Below, one piece after another: positions 1-7,015 of a stretch of 25,223 nt of DNA (within the stretch, counting starts at the first letter, position 1; the number at the start of each line of letters is the position of its first letter). The notes beneath the pieces were generated by a model. It was not told the origin of the DNA, ran no database searches, and saw nothing but the letters and a program-made list of their open reading frames with translations. The DNA comes from JASLDZ01 sp964242895. Its GTDB lineage: Bacteria > Pseudomonadota > Alphaproteobacteria > Caulobacterales > Caulobacteraceae. Position numbers and translations under genes: made by a program. Location: assembly GCA_964242895.1 (NCBI GenBank), contig CAXTBN010000042.1:1-25223 (forward strand), in the 5' to 3' direction.

Positions 1-1049
1 CCCACCTCGCCCTGGCAGCCGACCTCCGCGCCCGAGATGGAGGCGTTGCGCTTGTAGAGCGCGCCGATGGCGGCGGCGGTGAGCAGGAAGGTGCGGCGCG
101 TGCCCGCATCGCCGCGATGAAAGCGGTCGTGGAAGCGCAGCACGGCGGGCACGATGCCGGCGGCGCCGTTCGTGGGCGCGGTGACCACACGGCCGCCCGC
201 GGCGTTCTCCTCGTTGACCGCCAGCGCCCACAGGTTGACCCAGTCCATGGCCGCCAGCGGGTCCGTGGCCTGCCGCTCGGCGCGGTCGCGCAGCTCGTCG
301 CGGATGCGCTTGGCGCGGCGCTTCACCTCCAGGCCGCCGGGCAGCACGCCCTCCGTTCGCACGCCGCGGTCGATGCAGGCCTCCATGGCGGCGTGCAGCT
401 CGTCCAGGCCGGCCAGCACCGCCTCGCGGGGGCGCAGGGCGCACTCGTTCTCCAGCATCAGCTCGGCGATGGAGAGGCCGGCCGCATCGGCGCGCGCCAC
501 CAGTTCCGCGCCGGAGACGTAGGGGTGCGGCGGCTCTATAGGGACTGCGGCCGCGCGGTCGTTGCGGTCCATCTCCTCCTCGTCGCAGACGAAGCCGCCG
601 CCCGTGGAGAAGTAGGTGCGCGCGTCCAGGGGTCCTCCCCCGGCGTCCAGGGCGGAGAGGCGCAGGGCGTTCGGGTGCCGCGGCAGGCGGGTGAACCCCT
701 GCCAGGCGATGTCGCGGACGGCGTCGAAGCCGATCTCCGGGCCGTGGGCGCCGAGACGCATCCGGCCGGTGCGCGCCAGGGCGTCGAGGGCGGCGTCGCC
801 GGCGTCGGGGTCCAGGGTCGCGGGCGCGAAGCCCAGGAGGCCGAGCAGGACGGCGCGGTCGGTGGCGTGCCCGCGGCCGGTCAGCGCCAGCGACCCGTAG
901 AGCACGACCTCCACGCGCGCCACGGCGGCCAGCACACCCAGGCCCGACAGGCGCTCCAGGAAGCGGCGGGCGGCGGTCATCGGCCCCATGGTGTGCGAGC
1001 TCGACGGGCCGACGCCGAGCTTGAAGAGGTCGAAGACGCCCGCGGTCAT
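1..1049 (-). CDS. sdaA: L-serine dehydratase (L-serine ammonia-lyase), 3' end missing
   Basis: Converts L-serine to pyruvate and ammonia using a labile [4Fe-4S] cluster; cytoplasmic. About 349 codons are visible from the ATG at 1049, and the reading frame runs open off the left edge, so roughly the last hundred residues are missing. Seen near the N-terminus: VFDLFKLGVGPSSSHTMGPM, the hallmark of the beta-like domain of single-chain SdaA. Later the frame reads STGGGFVCDEEE, then VVTAPTNGAAGIVPAVLHFH, then NASISGAEVGCQGEVG, where the cysteine is one of the expected cluster ligands. I checked the frame from the start through about base 781 and in several later parts, and it is uninterrupted. The start codon is followed immediately by the conserved N-terminus, so this start is secure. 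It lies 57 bp downstream of the LysM lipoprotein gene on the same strand and could be cotranscribed with it, but no functional link is evident. Confidence 0.93.
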   Translation of the reverse strand, partial: MTAGVFDLFKLGVGPSSSHTMGPMTAARRFLERLSGLGVLAAVARVEVVLYGSLALTGRGHATDRAVLLGLLGFAPATLDPDAGDAALDALARTGRMRLGAHGPEIGFDAVRDIAWQGFTRLPRHPNALRLSALDAGGGPLDARTYFSTGGGFVCDEEEMDRNDRAAAVPIEPPHPYVSGAELVARADAAGLSIAELMLENECALRPREAVLAGLDELHAAMEACIDRGVRTEGVLPGGLEVKRRAKRIRDELRDRAERQATDPLAAMDWVNLWALAVNEENAAGGRVVTAPTNGAAGIVPAVLRFHDRFHRGDAGTRRTFLLTAAAIGALYKRNASISGAEVGCQGEV

Positions 1050-1106
1050 CCCGGGCGTTTAGCCGGGGGCGTGCGGGGCGTCACGCGCGGGAGACGCGCG
1101 ACGGCT

Positions 1107-1859
1107 TCAGCGCACGCCCGCCCGGATGCGCTCGGCGCGGGCGAGGTCGCGCTGGACCAGCGCGTTGTCCGGATCGAACCGCAGCGCCTCGCGCAGCAGG
1201 CCGACCGCGCGGCCGACGTCGCCCTTGGCCAGGAGCGGCAGCGCCTGCGCGCGCAGCTGGGCGGCGCGGGCCGGGTTGCGCAGAGGCGCGCCGGGCGGCG
1301 GAGGTGCGGGTGCGCCGGGCTTGGCCGTCGCGGGTCGCTCGGTCCCCTCCCGCTTGGGCGCGCGCCGGGGCGCCGTCCCGGGGATCTGGATCACGCGGCC
1401 GACCTCGGCCTCGGCGGGGCGGTCGATGCCGTTGTAGCGCGCCAGGCCGTAGAACAGGGTGCGGTCGCCCAGGTACCGCTCGGCCAGGCTCGACAGGGTC
1501 TCGCCGGGCGAGATCCGGTGCGGGAAGCTCTGCGCGCCGAACAGCTGGCGCGGGTCGGTGTCGATCTGGCGCAGCAGGCTCTTGGCCAGCGCGTTGTCCG
1601 GCTCCTCGGCGGCGACGGACGCCGCCTCGGCGCGCGCCGGGTCGCGCTGCCCGGCGTCGAGCAGCTCCAGGGCGTGGCGCAGGCGTTCGCGCGCGGGCGG
1701 CAGGGGCGCGGGCGGCGGGGCTGGGGGCGCGAGCGGCTTCGGCGGCGGCGGCGGCGCGACCAGCGCGGGCTTGGGCGTGGCCGCGCAGGCGGCGGCGAGG
1801 AGCGCGAGGGCGCCGCACAGGAGAGATCGGATCGACGGAGTCGGGCGAGGCGCGCGCAT
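1107..1859 (-). CDS. LysM-domain lipoprotein with flanking TPR-like helices
   Basis: A 250-residue predicted envelope lipoprotein of unknown specific role. The N-terminus is a short basic segment, a hydrophobic stretch (about residues 11-24) and LLAAAC, a plausible although not ideal lipobox with Cys25. A proline-rich spacer follows (about 34-55). Residues 56-100 (RERLRHALELLDAGQRDPAR...) look like a TPR-type helical pair. Residues about 113-160 (HRISPGETLSSLAERYLGD ... YNGI ... VIQIP) are a LysM peptidoglycan-binding domain. After another proline-rich linker, residues about 198-247 resemble another TPR (ALPLLAKGDVGRAVGLLREA). The known LysM role suggests it tethers something to the cell wall; this is inference. 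The ATG at 1859 was chosen because it puts the signal peptide at the N-terminus, although the frame is open further upstream. The gene lies 35 bp downstream of the EAL-protein gene on the same strand. Confidence 0.82.
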   Translation of the reverse strand: MRAPRPTPSIRSLLCGALALLAAACAATPKPALVAPPPPPKPLAPPAPPPAPLPPARERLRHALELLDAGQRDPARAEAASVAAEEPDNALAKSLLRQIDTDPRQLFGAQSFPHRISPGETLSSLAERYLGDRTLFYGLARYNGIDRPAEAEVGRVIQIPGTAPRRAPKREGTERPATAKPGAPAPPPPGAPLRNPARAAQLRAQALPLLAKGDVGRAVGLLREALRFDPDNALVQRDLARAERIRAGVR

Positions 1860-1894
1860 GACCGCACTCTGCGCGCCGCGGCTTTCCCCTCTGT

Positions 1895-3406
1895 TTACGC
1901 CCCCACTCTCCGCAGGGCGGGCGCGCCCGCTTCGGAGAGCCACGCCGGGTCGCAGACGCGCGCGGCGAAGGCGTCGGGGTCGAGGGGGCGCGAGAACCAG
2001 TAGCCCTGGAACAGGCGGCAGCCCATGGAGCGCAGCACGTCGACCTCCTCGCGCCGCTCCATGCCCTCGGCCAGGACGGTCATGCCGAGCCCGCGGCCGA
2101 GCTCGATCATGGAGCGGCAGATGGCGCGGCTGTCGGGCCGCAGGTCGATCTCGGTGACGAACTCGCGGTCGATCTTCAGCTTCGAGAACGGCAGGTTCTT
2201 CAAGTAGCTGATCGACGACCAGCCGCTGCCGAAATCGTCGATGGCCACCGACACGCCCAGGTCGTGCAGCTCGGTGAGCAGGCGTCGGGTGCGCTCCTCG
2301 TCCTCCATGGCGGCGGTCTCGGTCAGCTCCACCTCCAGCCGCTCGGGCGCGACGCGGTGCAGGTCGAGCGTGCGGGCGATCAGCTTGGGGAGCTGCGGGT
2401 CGCGGAACTGACGCGCGGACACGTTGACGGCCACCTTCACGCCCGCGAGCGGGCCCGTCGTCCAGGCGCCCAGCTGGCGACAGGCGGCGTTGAGGATCCA
2501 CAGGCCGACCTCGTCGATCAGTCCCGACTCCTCCAGGAGCGGCACGAAGGCGCCCGGCGACACGGCCCCGCGGCCGGGCTGCGTCCAACGCAGCAGCGCC
2601 TCGGCGCCCGCGACCCGCCCGGCGACCACGTCCACCACGGGCTGGAACTGCAGGTGCAGCTCGTCGCGCGCCACCGCGCCGCGCAGCTCCTGCGTCAGGC
2701 TGTAGCGCTCGCGCGCCGCCGCGGTGGTCTGTGACGAGACGGTGGCCACCAGCCCCGCGGGCGCACCTCCGCCGGCCAGCAGCGCGTCGGCGCAGCGCAG
2801 CAGCTCGGCGGCGTCGCGCCCGTCCTGCGGGTAGGCGGCCGCGGCGGTGGAGACGGTGGGCGTCAGCGCCGGCCCATCGTCGCCCAGCGGCTGGGAGAGC
2901 ACGTAGGCGATGGCCTGCAGCCGCGCCTCGCCGCCGTCCGCGTCGTCGGCCAGGGGCAGCCAGGCCGCGAAGCCGCCGTGGCGCAGGCGGGCGACGGGCG
3001 ACGCCGCGTCCACCGCCCCGCGCAGGCGCGTCTCAAAGGCGCGCAGCGCCCGGTCGGCGGCGGCGGTGTCGAAGGTGGCCAGCCGGTCCACGTCGGCGAA
3101 GTGGAACACGCCCAGCACGCCGCTGTGCACCGCCCCGCCCGCCACGTCCGCCTCCACCCGGCGCACGAACGCCTCGCGGGTGAGGACGCCGACGGAGGGC
3201 TCCTCGACGGCGAACGGGTCGGCGTCCGGCGCGGCCGGGAGCGTCGGCGCGGTGCGGCGGCGAAGGCGCGCGAAGATCTCGGGCGCTCCCGCCGCAGCCA
3301 CCGCCAGCAGCGCGGTCGCGGCGACAGCGGCCCAGACGCCGCGGCCGCCCGCGAGCGCGCTGGCGAGCGCGGGCGAGGCGGCCAGCGCCGTCCAGCCCGC
3401 ACGCAT
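1895..3406 (-). CDS. Membrane-anchored cyclic-di-GMP phosphodiesterase (degenerate GGDEF + EAL)
   Basis: Hydrolyses c-di-GMP to pGpG at the inner membrane (family knowledge). The frame is open to a GTG at 3490 (531 aa), but the ATG at 3406 (503 aa) is preferred because it places two hydrophobic segments right at the N-terminus; neither start has a convincing ribosome site. Numbered from the GTG: hydrophobic segments at about 32-49 and 52-70, a GGDEF-like domain at about 95-250, and an EAL domain at about 264-513. The diguanylate-cyclase signature is replaced by RHGGFAAW (170-177), so cyclase activity should be lost. The EAL domain keeps EALLR (297-301), ELTET (388-392), DDFGSG (418-423), KIDREF (439-444), AEGME (474-478) and QGY (495-497), so it should be catalytically active. 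The degenerate GGDEF may instead bind GTP and regulate, as in some composite proteins. First gene of a possible three-gene minus-strand run. Confidence 0.9.
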   Translation of the reverse strand: MRAGWTALAASPALASALAGGRGVWAAVAATALLAVAAAGAPEIFARLRRRTAPTLPAAPDADPFAVEEPSVGVLTREAFVRRVEADVAGGAVHSGVLGVFHFADVDRLATFDTAAADRALRAFETRLRGAVDAASPVARLRHGGFAAWLPLADDADGGEARLQAIAYVLSQPLGDDGPALTPTVSTAAAAYPQDGRDAAELLRCADALLAGGGAPAGLVATVSSQTTAAARERYSLTQELRGAVARDELHLQFQPVVDVVAGRVAGAEALLRWTQPGRGAVSPGAFVPLLEESGLIDEVGLWILNAACRQLGAWTTGPLAGVKVAVNVSARQFRDPQLPKLIARTLDLHRVAPERLEVELTETAAMEDEERTRRLLTELHDLGVSVAIDDFGSGWSSISYLKNLPFSKLKIDREFVTEIDLRPDSRAICRSMIELGRGLGMTVLAEGMERREEVDVLRSMGCRLFQGYWFSRPLDPDAFAARVCDPAWLSEAGAPALRRVGA

Positions 3407-3598
3407 CAGGCGCGCGCGCGCCGCGGACCGCCTCCCCTCGCCCTCGCCCTCAGCCACCCGCAGCCCTCGCCCAGCGCACCGTCCTGACACGACGGCGCTT
3501 AACGTGCGGTTCGTCGGCGACGGCGTGCAGGTTCGCCCCGAGGGGGACGGAGGGTGGATGCGCGCAGTGTACGGCTGGATCGGCGGGCGGGGATCATC

Positions 3599-3620
3599 GG
3601 CTGGCGGAGCGCCACCAGCC
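3599..3620 (-). terminator. Stem-loop just downstream of the GH47 gene
   Basis: GGCTGG at 3599-3604 pairs with CCAGCC at 3615-3620, with GC-rich bases between that can pair further. It begins 8 bases past the GH47 stop (3629). No U-tract follows on the minus strand, so termination is only suggested by position. Confidence 0.3.
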
Positions 3621-3628
3621 CCGCAGCC

Positions 3629-5074
3629 TCACCGGAAGCTGTCCACCGTCTCGCGCACGCGAGCGCCGAGACTCTTGTGCGGCCGCTTCTCCTTGCGCGG
3701 CGGCCGGAAGCCGCGCAGCACGTTGCCCTCCGTCGACAGGTAGTTGTCCGCATAGTCGAAGCGGGGCGTGTCGGAGAACAGCAGCCAGTAGTACTTCATC
3801 TGCTCGGACCACCAGTAGCCGGGGCAGTGGTCGCTCTGCGCCTTGGTGGTCACGTCGGCGAGGTCGGCGTAGCCGTAGGCGGCGCGGTTGTACCGCTTCA
3901 TGTTGCGGAAGTGCGTGGCGCCGATCTCGCGCCAGCGCGGGTTGCGGTCTAGGAGCCACAGGTTGAAGGCCGCGTCCGCCAGCTCGGGCCGCAGCGCGTT
4001 GGACGGCGAGAGCACCGCGGCGCGGCCGTAGTCGTACTCCTCCGGCAGCACGCCGAAGCGGTCCTGCAGCGAGGCCCACGCCTCCGTCGCCGCCGCGCCC
4101 TCGCCCGCGTAGCCGCCCTGCGCCAGGAGGCCGCCGTAGAAGGCGGCGAGCTCGTCCTGCCGGCGGCTCAGGCGCTGGCCGGTCTCGAAATCCACGTCGG
4201 CGATCCACAGCCGGCCGTCGTAGGTCTCCGGCTGCCAGCGCAGGGTGGCGCGCGTGCAGACCTCGAACATCGACTTGCACTCGGCGTCGCCCAGGAGCTG
4301 CCAGCCGTCCCACAGGTACTCGTAGAAGCTGTCGGAGGGCGGGCCGACGGTGGCGCGCCGGCTCAGCCACTCGCCCGTCTCCGCGTGGACGGCGTCGGGC
4401 AGGAGGTCGAGCTTGGAGCGCTTGGCGAACAGGGTGGTGACGGCGTGCTTGGCGGCGTCGTGGTACTTGGGGTCGCCCGTGAGCCGGCTCAGCGTGCCCC
4501 ACTCGGGCAGGTGGGTGCCGATCTCGGCGGGACTGGTGCGCGGCTCGCGGACCGCGCCCGTGCGCAGGTTCACGAACCGGTACGGCAGCCCGGTCGGCGA
4601 CTTGGTGAAGGCGGGCAGCAACCGGTCCGCGCAGTCGCGCGCCTTGGCCAGCAGCACCGGGTCGCCCGACGCGAGGTGCGCGGAGAGGAGGCCGCCGACC
4701 AGCCGGATGGAGGTCTCGAACACGCTGACCTCGCCGTCCACGTCGAACGAGAGGTTCGCATCCACCCAGGCGACACCCTCGGCGAACTGGCTGTCGAGGC
4801 CCATCAGCCACAGGGTGTCGAGCGCCTCGATCAGGCTCAGGCCGAGGTGCTGCTCCTTGAGCGGGAAGCTGGCATAGCCGCCGCTGACGGGCTTGATCTC
4901 GTCCTTGCCCCAGGCGCGCTCGCGATACTGCGACCACGCCCAGGCCATCTCGGCGCGCACCTCGTCGGCCAGCGCGCGCCAGCCGGTCTTCGGCCGGGCG
5001 GAGGCGAGCCCCGGCGCGGCGGAGACCGCGGCGGCGGCGGCGAGGAGCGTGCGGCGGCGGAGGGCGGACGTCAT
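3629..5074 (-). CDS. Tat-exported GH47 family alpha-mannosidase
   Basis: A 481-residue predicted class I alpha-mannosidase (glycoside hydrolase family 47), an inverting, calcium-dependent (alpha/alpha)7-barrel enzyme acting on alpha-1,2-mannosides. The N-terminus RRRTLLAAAAAVSAAPGLASA matches a twin-arginine signal with an AxA cleavage site, so it is likely exported folded to the periplasm or beyond. Family landmarks: GGYASFPLKEQHLGLSLIEA; LDTLWLMGLDSQF (85-97); VFETSIRLVGGLLSAH (118-133); DSFYEYLWDGWQLLGD (248-263); RPELADAAFNLWLL; WWSEQMKYYWLLFSDT (421-436); and STEG (447-450), where the Thr matches the calcium-binding Thr of the family. E120, D248 and E364 fit the three active-site carboxylates known in GH47. 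GH47 is mainly eukaryotic; a characterised bacterial example comes from Caulobacter K31. Neighbours give no glycan operon, so the substrate is unknown. The ATG at 5074 sits directly at the signal peptide. Confidence 0.9.
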   Translation of the reverse strand: MTSALRRRTLLAAAAAVSAAPGLASARPKTGWRALADEVRAEMAWAWSQYRERAWGKDEIKPVSGGYASFPLKEQHLGLSLIEALDTLWLMGLDSQFAEGVAWVDANLSFDVDGEVSVFETSIRLVGGLLSAHLASGDPVLLAKARDCADRLLPAFTKSPTGLPYRFVNLRTGAVREPRTSPAEIGTHLPEWGTLSRLTGDPKYHDAAKHAVTTLFAKRSKLDLLPDAVHAETGEWLSRRATVGPPSDSFYEYLWDGWQLLGDAECKSMFEVCTRATLRWQPETYDGRLWIADVDFETGQRLSRRQDELAAFYGGLLAQGGYAGEGAAATEAWASLQDRFGVLPEEYDYGRAAVLSPSNALRPELADAAFNLWLLDRNPRWREIGATHFRNMKRYNRAAYGYADLADVTTKAQSDHCPGYWWSEQMKYYWLLFSDTPRFDYADNYLSTEGNVLRGFRPPRKEKRPHKSLGARVRETVDSFR

Positions 5075-5111
5075 GGCCTGCGCTCTAGAGCCGCGGCGGC
5101 GTTTCGGCCAG

Positions 5112-5129
5112 GGCGCGCCCGGTCGCGCC
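5112..5129 (-). terminator. GC-rich stem-loop downstream of the membrane-protein gene
   Basis: GGCGCG (5112-5117) and CGCGCC (5124-5129) form a perfect 6-bp stem with a 6-base loop, 5 bases past the stop of the gene at 5135-5656. No U-run follows, so it may be only a weak terminator or RNA-stabilising hairpin. A 10-bp palindrome GCTCTAGAGC (5082-5091) lies between it and the GH47 start. Confidence 0.3.
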
Positions 5130-5134
5130 GCGCC

Positions 5135-5656
5135 TCAGGCCGCGCCGAAACGCACCGGCTGCGCCTGCGCGACGAGCCGGCGCGCACGAATCCAGATCTC
5201 CGTCCGCTGCCCCACGACCAGCCCGCCCGCCAGCAGCAGGAAGGCGTCGGCGATCACGGTCGGATCGAGGCCGGACGCCCCCGCCTCCGCCGTCGTGGCC
5301 GAGCGCAGGCCGAAGCGCACCAGGAACACGGCGACGATGATCAAGAGGCCCACGGGCGAGGTGGCGCTGGTCACCTCGTGCGTGGCCGGGTCGACGCTGA
5401 GCGTCACCGCCTTGGCGCGCAGCCAGCCGACGCCTCCGCCCACCGCCAGCGCCGCCGCGAACACCGCCAGGTCGATCGGGGTGAAGGGCGCGCGATGCGG
5501 CGTGAAGACCACCCCCGCCGCGATCAGCGCGCAGATGACGAGCGGCGCGATCCACAGCAGCTCCAGCCGTACGCGCCGGGGTCGTCGCGCGCGCAGGAAG
5601 ATGATCCCGAGCACCACGAGCGGGATGATGACGGGGAGGAGCTGCTGGGGCGTCAT
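5135..5656 (-). CDS. Multi-pass inner-membrane protein, CcdC/DUF1453-like
   Basis: A 173-residue integral membrane protein of unknown function. Hydrophobic segments lie at about residues 5-22, 34-51, 62-80, 101-120 and 134-150, separated by short basic loops (RARRPRRVRLE at 22-32; RARR near 157), which predicts cytoplasmic placement of those loops by the positive-inside rule. Overall shape (an N-terminal helix, a basic RRPRR stretch, then LELLWIAPLVI, and a central Ser/Thr-rich turn before another helix) resembles proteins grouped as CcdC/DUF1453, but I assign this from memory of the pattern, not from a search. It lies 60 bp upstream of the GH47 gene on the same strand and could share a transcript with it. 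The ATG at 5656 directly precedes the first helix; only a weak GAG-type ribosome site is visible. Confidence 0.75.
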   Translation of the reverse strand: MTPQQLLPVIIPLVVLGIIFLRARRPRRVRLELLWIAPLVICALIAAGVVFTPHRAPFTPIDLAVFAAALAVGGGVGWLRAKAVTLSVDPATHEVTSATSPVGLLIIVAVFLVRFGLRSATTAEAGASGLDPTVIADAFLLLAGGLVVGQRTEIWIRARRLVAQAQPVRFGAA

Positions 5657-5672
5657 GGCGAGGCTCGGCGAT

Positions 5673-5702
5673 GTCGGCCCAGCTTAGCCGACGCGGGCCG
5701 AC
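5673..5702 (-). terminator. 8-bp inverted repeat between the FAH-family gene and the membrane-protein gene
   Basis: GTCGGCCC (5673-5680) and GGGCCGAC (5695-5702) are perfect inverted repeats separated by 14 bases, 18 bases past the stop of the hydrolase gene (5721). The right arm overlaps a perfect tandem duplication of GCCGACGCGG (5687-5696 and 5697-5706). No U-tract is present, so a terminator role rests on position and stem strength only. Confidence 0.35.
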
Positions 5703-5720
5703 GCGGAAGTTACGTCGGAG

Positions 5721-6725
5721 TCACGTGGCGGCGACCGTCTGCTCGATGGCGCCGAAGATCGAGCGGCGCCGGGCGTCGCGCATCTCCAGCCGCACGGTGT
5801 CGCCCGGCTGCAGGAACGGCGTCTCCGGCGCGCCGCGGAGCAGGGTCTCCACCGTGCGCACCTCGGCCAGGCAGCTGTACCCGACGCCGCCCTCCGCCAC
5901 CGGCTTGCCCGGCCCGCCGTCCGGGCCGCGGTTGGAGACGGTGCCCGAGCCGATCACCGTGCCGGCGGCCAGCCCGCGGGTCTTCGCCGCGTGGGCGATC
6001 AGGGCGGGGAAGTCGAAGGTCATGTCCACGCCCGCGTCGGCGCGGCCGAAGTCGCGGCCGTTCAGCTCCACCAGCAGCGCGCCGTGGAGCCTGGCCCCGT
6101 CCCAGCCCGGCAGGGCGTCGGGCGTCACGGCCACGGGCGAGAGGGCGCTGGCGGGCTTGGCCTGGAAAAAGCCGAAGCCCTTGGCCAGCTCGCCCGGGAT
6201 CAGGTTGCGCAGCGACACGTCGTTGACCAGCACCACCAGCCGGATCGCCGCCGCCGCCTCCTCGCGCGAGCAACCAGCGGGCACGTCGCCGGTGATCACG
6301 GCCACCTCGCCCTCCAGGTCGCAGCCCCAGGCGGGGTCGGCGAGCGGGATGGGGTCGCGCGGGCCGAGGAAGCCGTCCGAGCCGCCCTGATACATGAGCG
6401 GGTCCGTCCAGAAGCTGGCCGGCATCTCCGCACCCCGCGCCCGCCGCACCAGCTCCACATGGTTCACGTAGGCGGAGCCGTCGGCCCACTGGTAGGCGCG
6501 CGGCAGGGGAGCCGCGGCCTCGTGCTCGTGGAAACGCTCGCGCGGCACGCCCCCGTCCTCCAGCGAGGCGGCGAGGCCGCGCAGGAAGGGCTCGCACCGC
6601 TCCCAGTCGTCGAGCGCCGCCTGCAGGGTGGGCGCGACGGTCGAGGCGTCGGTGAACCAGGCGAGGTCTTCGGACACGACCACCAGCCGCCCATCCCGAC
6701 CCCCCTTCAGCGACGCGAGCTTCAT
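5721..6725 (-). CDS. fahA: Fumarylacetoacetate hydrolase family protein (tyrosine catabolism)
   Basis: A 334-residue FAH-superfamily hydrolase, likely the last step of tyrosine degradation, cleaving fumarylacetoacetate to fumarate and acetoacetate in the cytoplasm. Seen: an N-terminal SH3-like segment with LPRAYQWADGSAYVNHVELV (74-93); DLEGEVAVITGDV (136-148), whose E138 and E140 match metal ligands of FAH; LVNDVSLRNL (166-175) with D169 as a third ligand; KGFGFFQAKPASALSPVAVT (182-201); and VIGSGTVSNRG (257-267), matching the conserved IGTGTVSN region. Length fits the shorter bacterial type rather than the roughly 420-residue animal enzyme. Context supports the role because 4-hydroxyphenylpyruvate dioxygenase lies close by on the same strand, with a toxin-antitoxin pair between them. 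Homogentisate dioxygenase and maleylacetoacetate isomerase are not in the window, so a different FAH substrate cannot be excluded. AAGG lies 9 bases upstream of the ATG. Confidence 0.88.
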   Translation of the reverse strand: MKLASLKGGRDGRLVVVSEDLAWFTDASTVAPTLQAALDDWERCEPFLRGLAASLEDGGVPRERFHEHEAAAPLPRAYQWADGSAYVNHVELVRRARGAEMPASFWTDPLMYQGGSDGFLGPRDPIPLADPAWGCDLEGEVAVITGDVPAGCSREEAAAAIRLVVLVNDVSLRNLIPGELAKGFGFFQAKPASALSPVAVTPDALPGWDGARLHGALLVELNGRDFGRADAGVDMTFDFPALIAHAAKTRGLAAGTVIGSGTVSNRGPDGGPGKPVAEGGVGYSCLAEVRTVETLLRGAPETPFLQPGDTVRLEMRDARRRSIFGAIEQTVAAT

Positions 6726-6757
6726 GCGGCTTGACCTTGATCGACCGAGGGGCGAGC

Positions 6758-6769
6758 GTCACATGTGAC
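6758..6769. promoter_or_regulatory. Perfect palindrome between fahA and mazE
   Basis: GTCACATGTGAC is a perfect 12-bp palindrome in the 59-bp divergent gap. MazE-type antitoxins and their toxin complexes usually repress their own operon by binding palindromes near the promoter, and this site is 15 bases upstream of the mazE ATG. Only weak -35-like hexamers (TTGACC at 6731, TTGATC at 6737) are visible and no clear -10. Confidence 0.45.
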
Positions 6770-6784
6770 ACGGGAGCCCTCGCC

Positions 6785-7015
6785 ATGTCCACGCAGCCCG
6801 CCAAGGCCACCAGCGCCGCCCGCACCCGCGCCTACCGCGAACGCCTGCGGGCGCAGGGACTGAAGCCGCGTACGGTGTGGGCGCTCGACGTGAATGATCC
6901 GGCGGTTCGAGAGCGACTGCGCCTGCAATCGCTCAGCCTTCAGGGAGACCCGGCTGAGGCCGAGGTCATGGAATGGATCGAGGCCATCCAGGCCGAGGAT
7001 GACCCTTGGAGCTGA
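6785..7015 (+). CDS. mazE: MazE-like antitoxin (DUF3018 type)
   Basis: A 76-residue antitoxin partner for the MazF toxin directly downstream. The sequence SAARTRAYRERLRAQGLKPR followed by TVWALDVNDPAVRERLRLQS matches the DUF3018/MazE pattern: a basic, Arg-rich N-terminal DNA-binding half, then a stretch ending in acidic and aromatic residues (VMEWIEAIQAEDDPWS), of the kind that wraps the toxin. The frame is open back to a TTG at 6731, but the ATG at 6785 gives the usual family length and avoids reading through the palindrome. The antitoxin stop (7013-7015) overlaps the toxin start by 10 nt, a classic toxin-antitoxin arrangement that couples translation. Probably autoregulated through the palindrome at 6758-6769 (inference). 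Confidence 0.85.
   Translation: MSTQPAKATSAARTRAYRERLRAQGLKPRTVWALDVNDPAVRERLRLQSLSLQGDPAEAEVMEWIEAIQAEDDPWS

Noticed and set aside
117..2003. A long plus-strand frame across sdaA and the LysM gene
   Set aside because: Low-complexity Arg/Gly/Ala composition and direct opposition to two well-supported minus-strand genes.
5082..5091. GCTCTAGAGC palindrome just before the GH47 start as an operator
   Set aside because: Short, only 7 bases from the start codon and without supporting promoter elements; probably chance.
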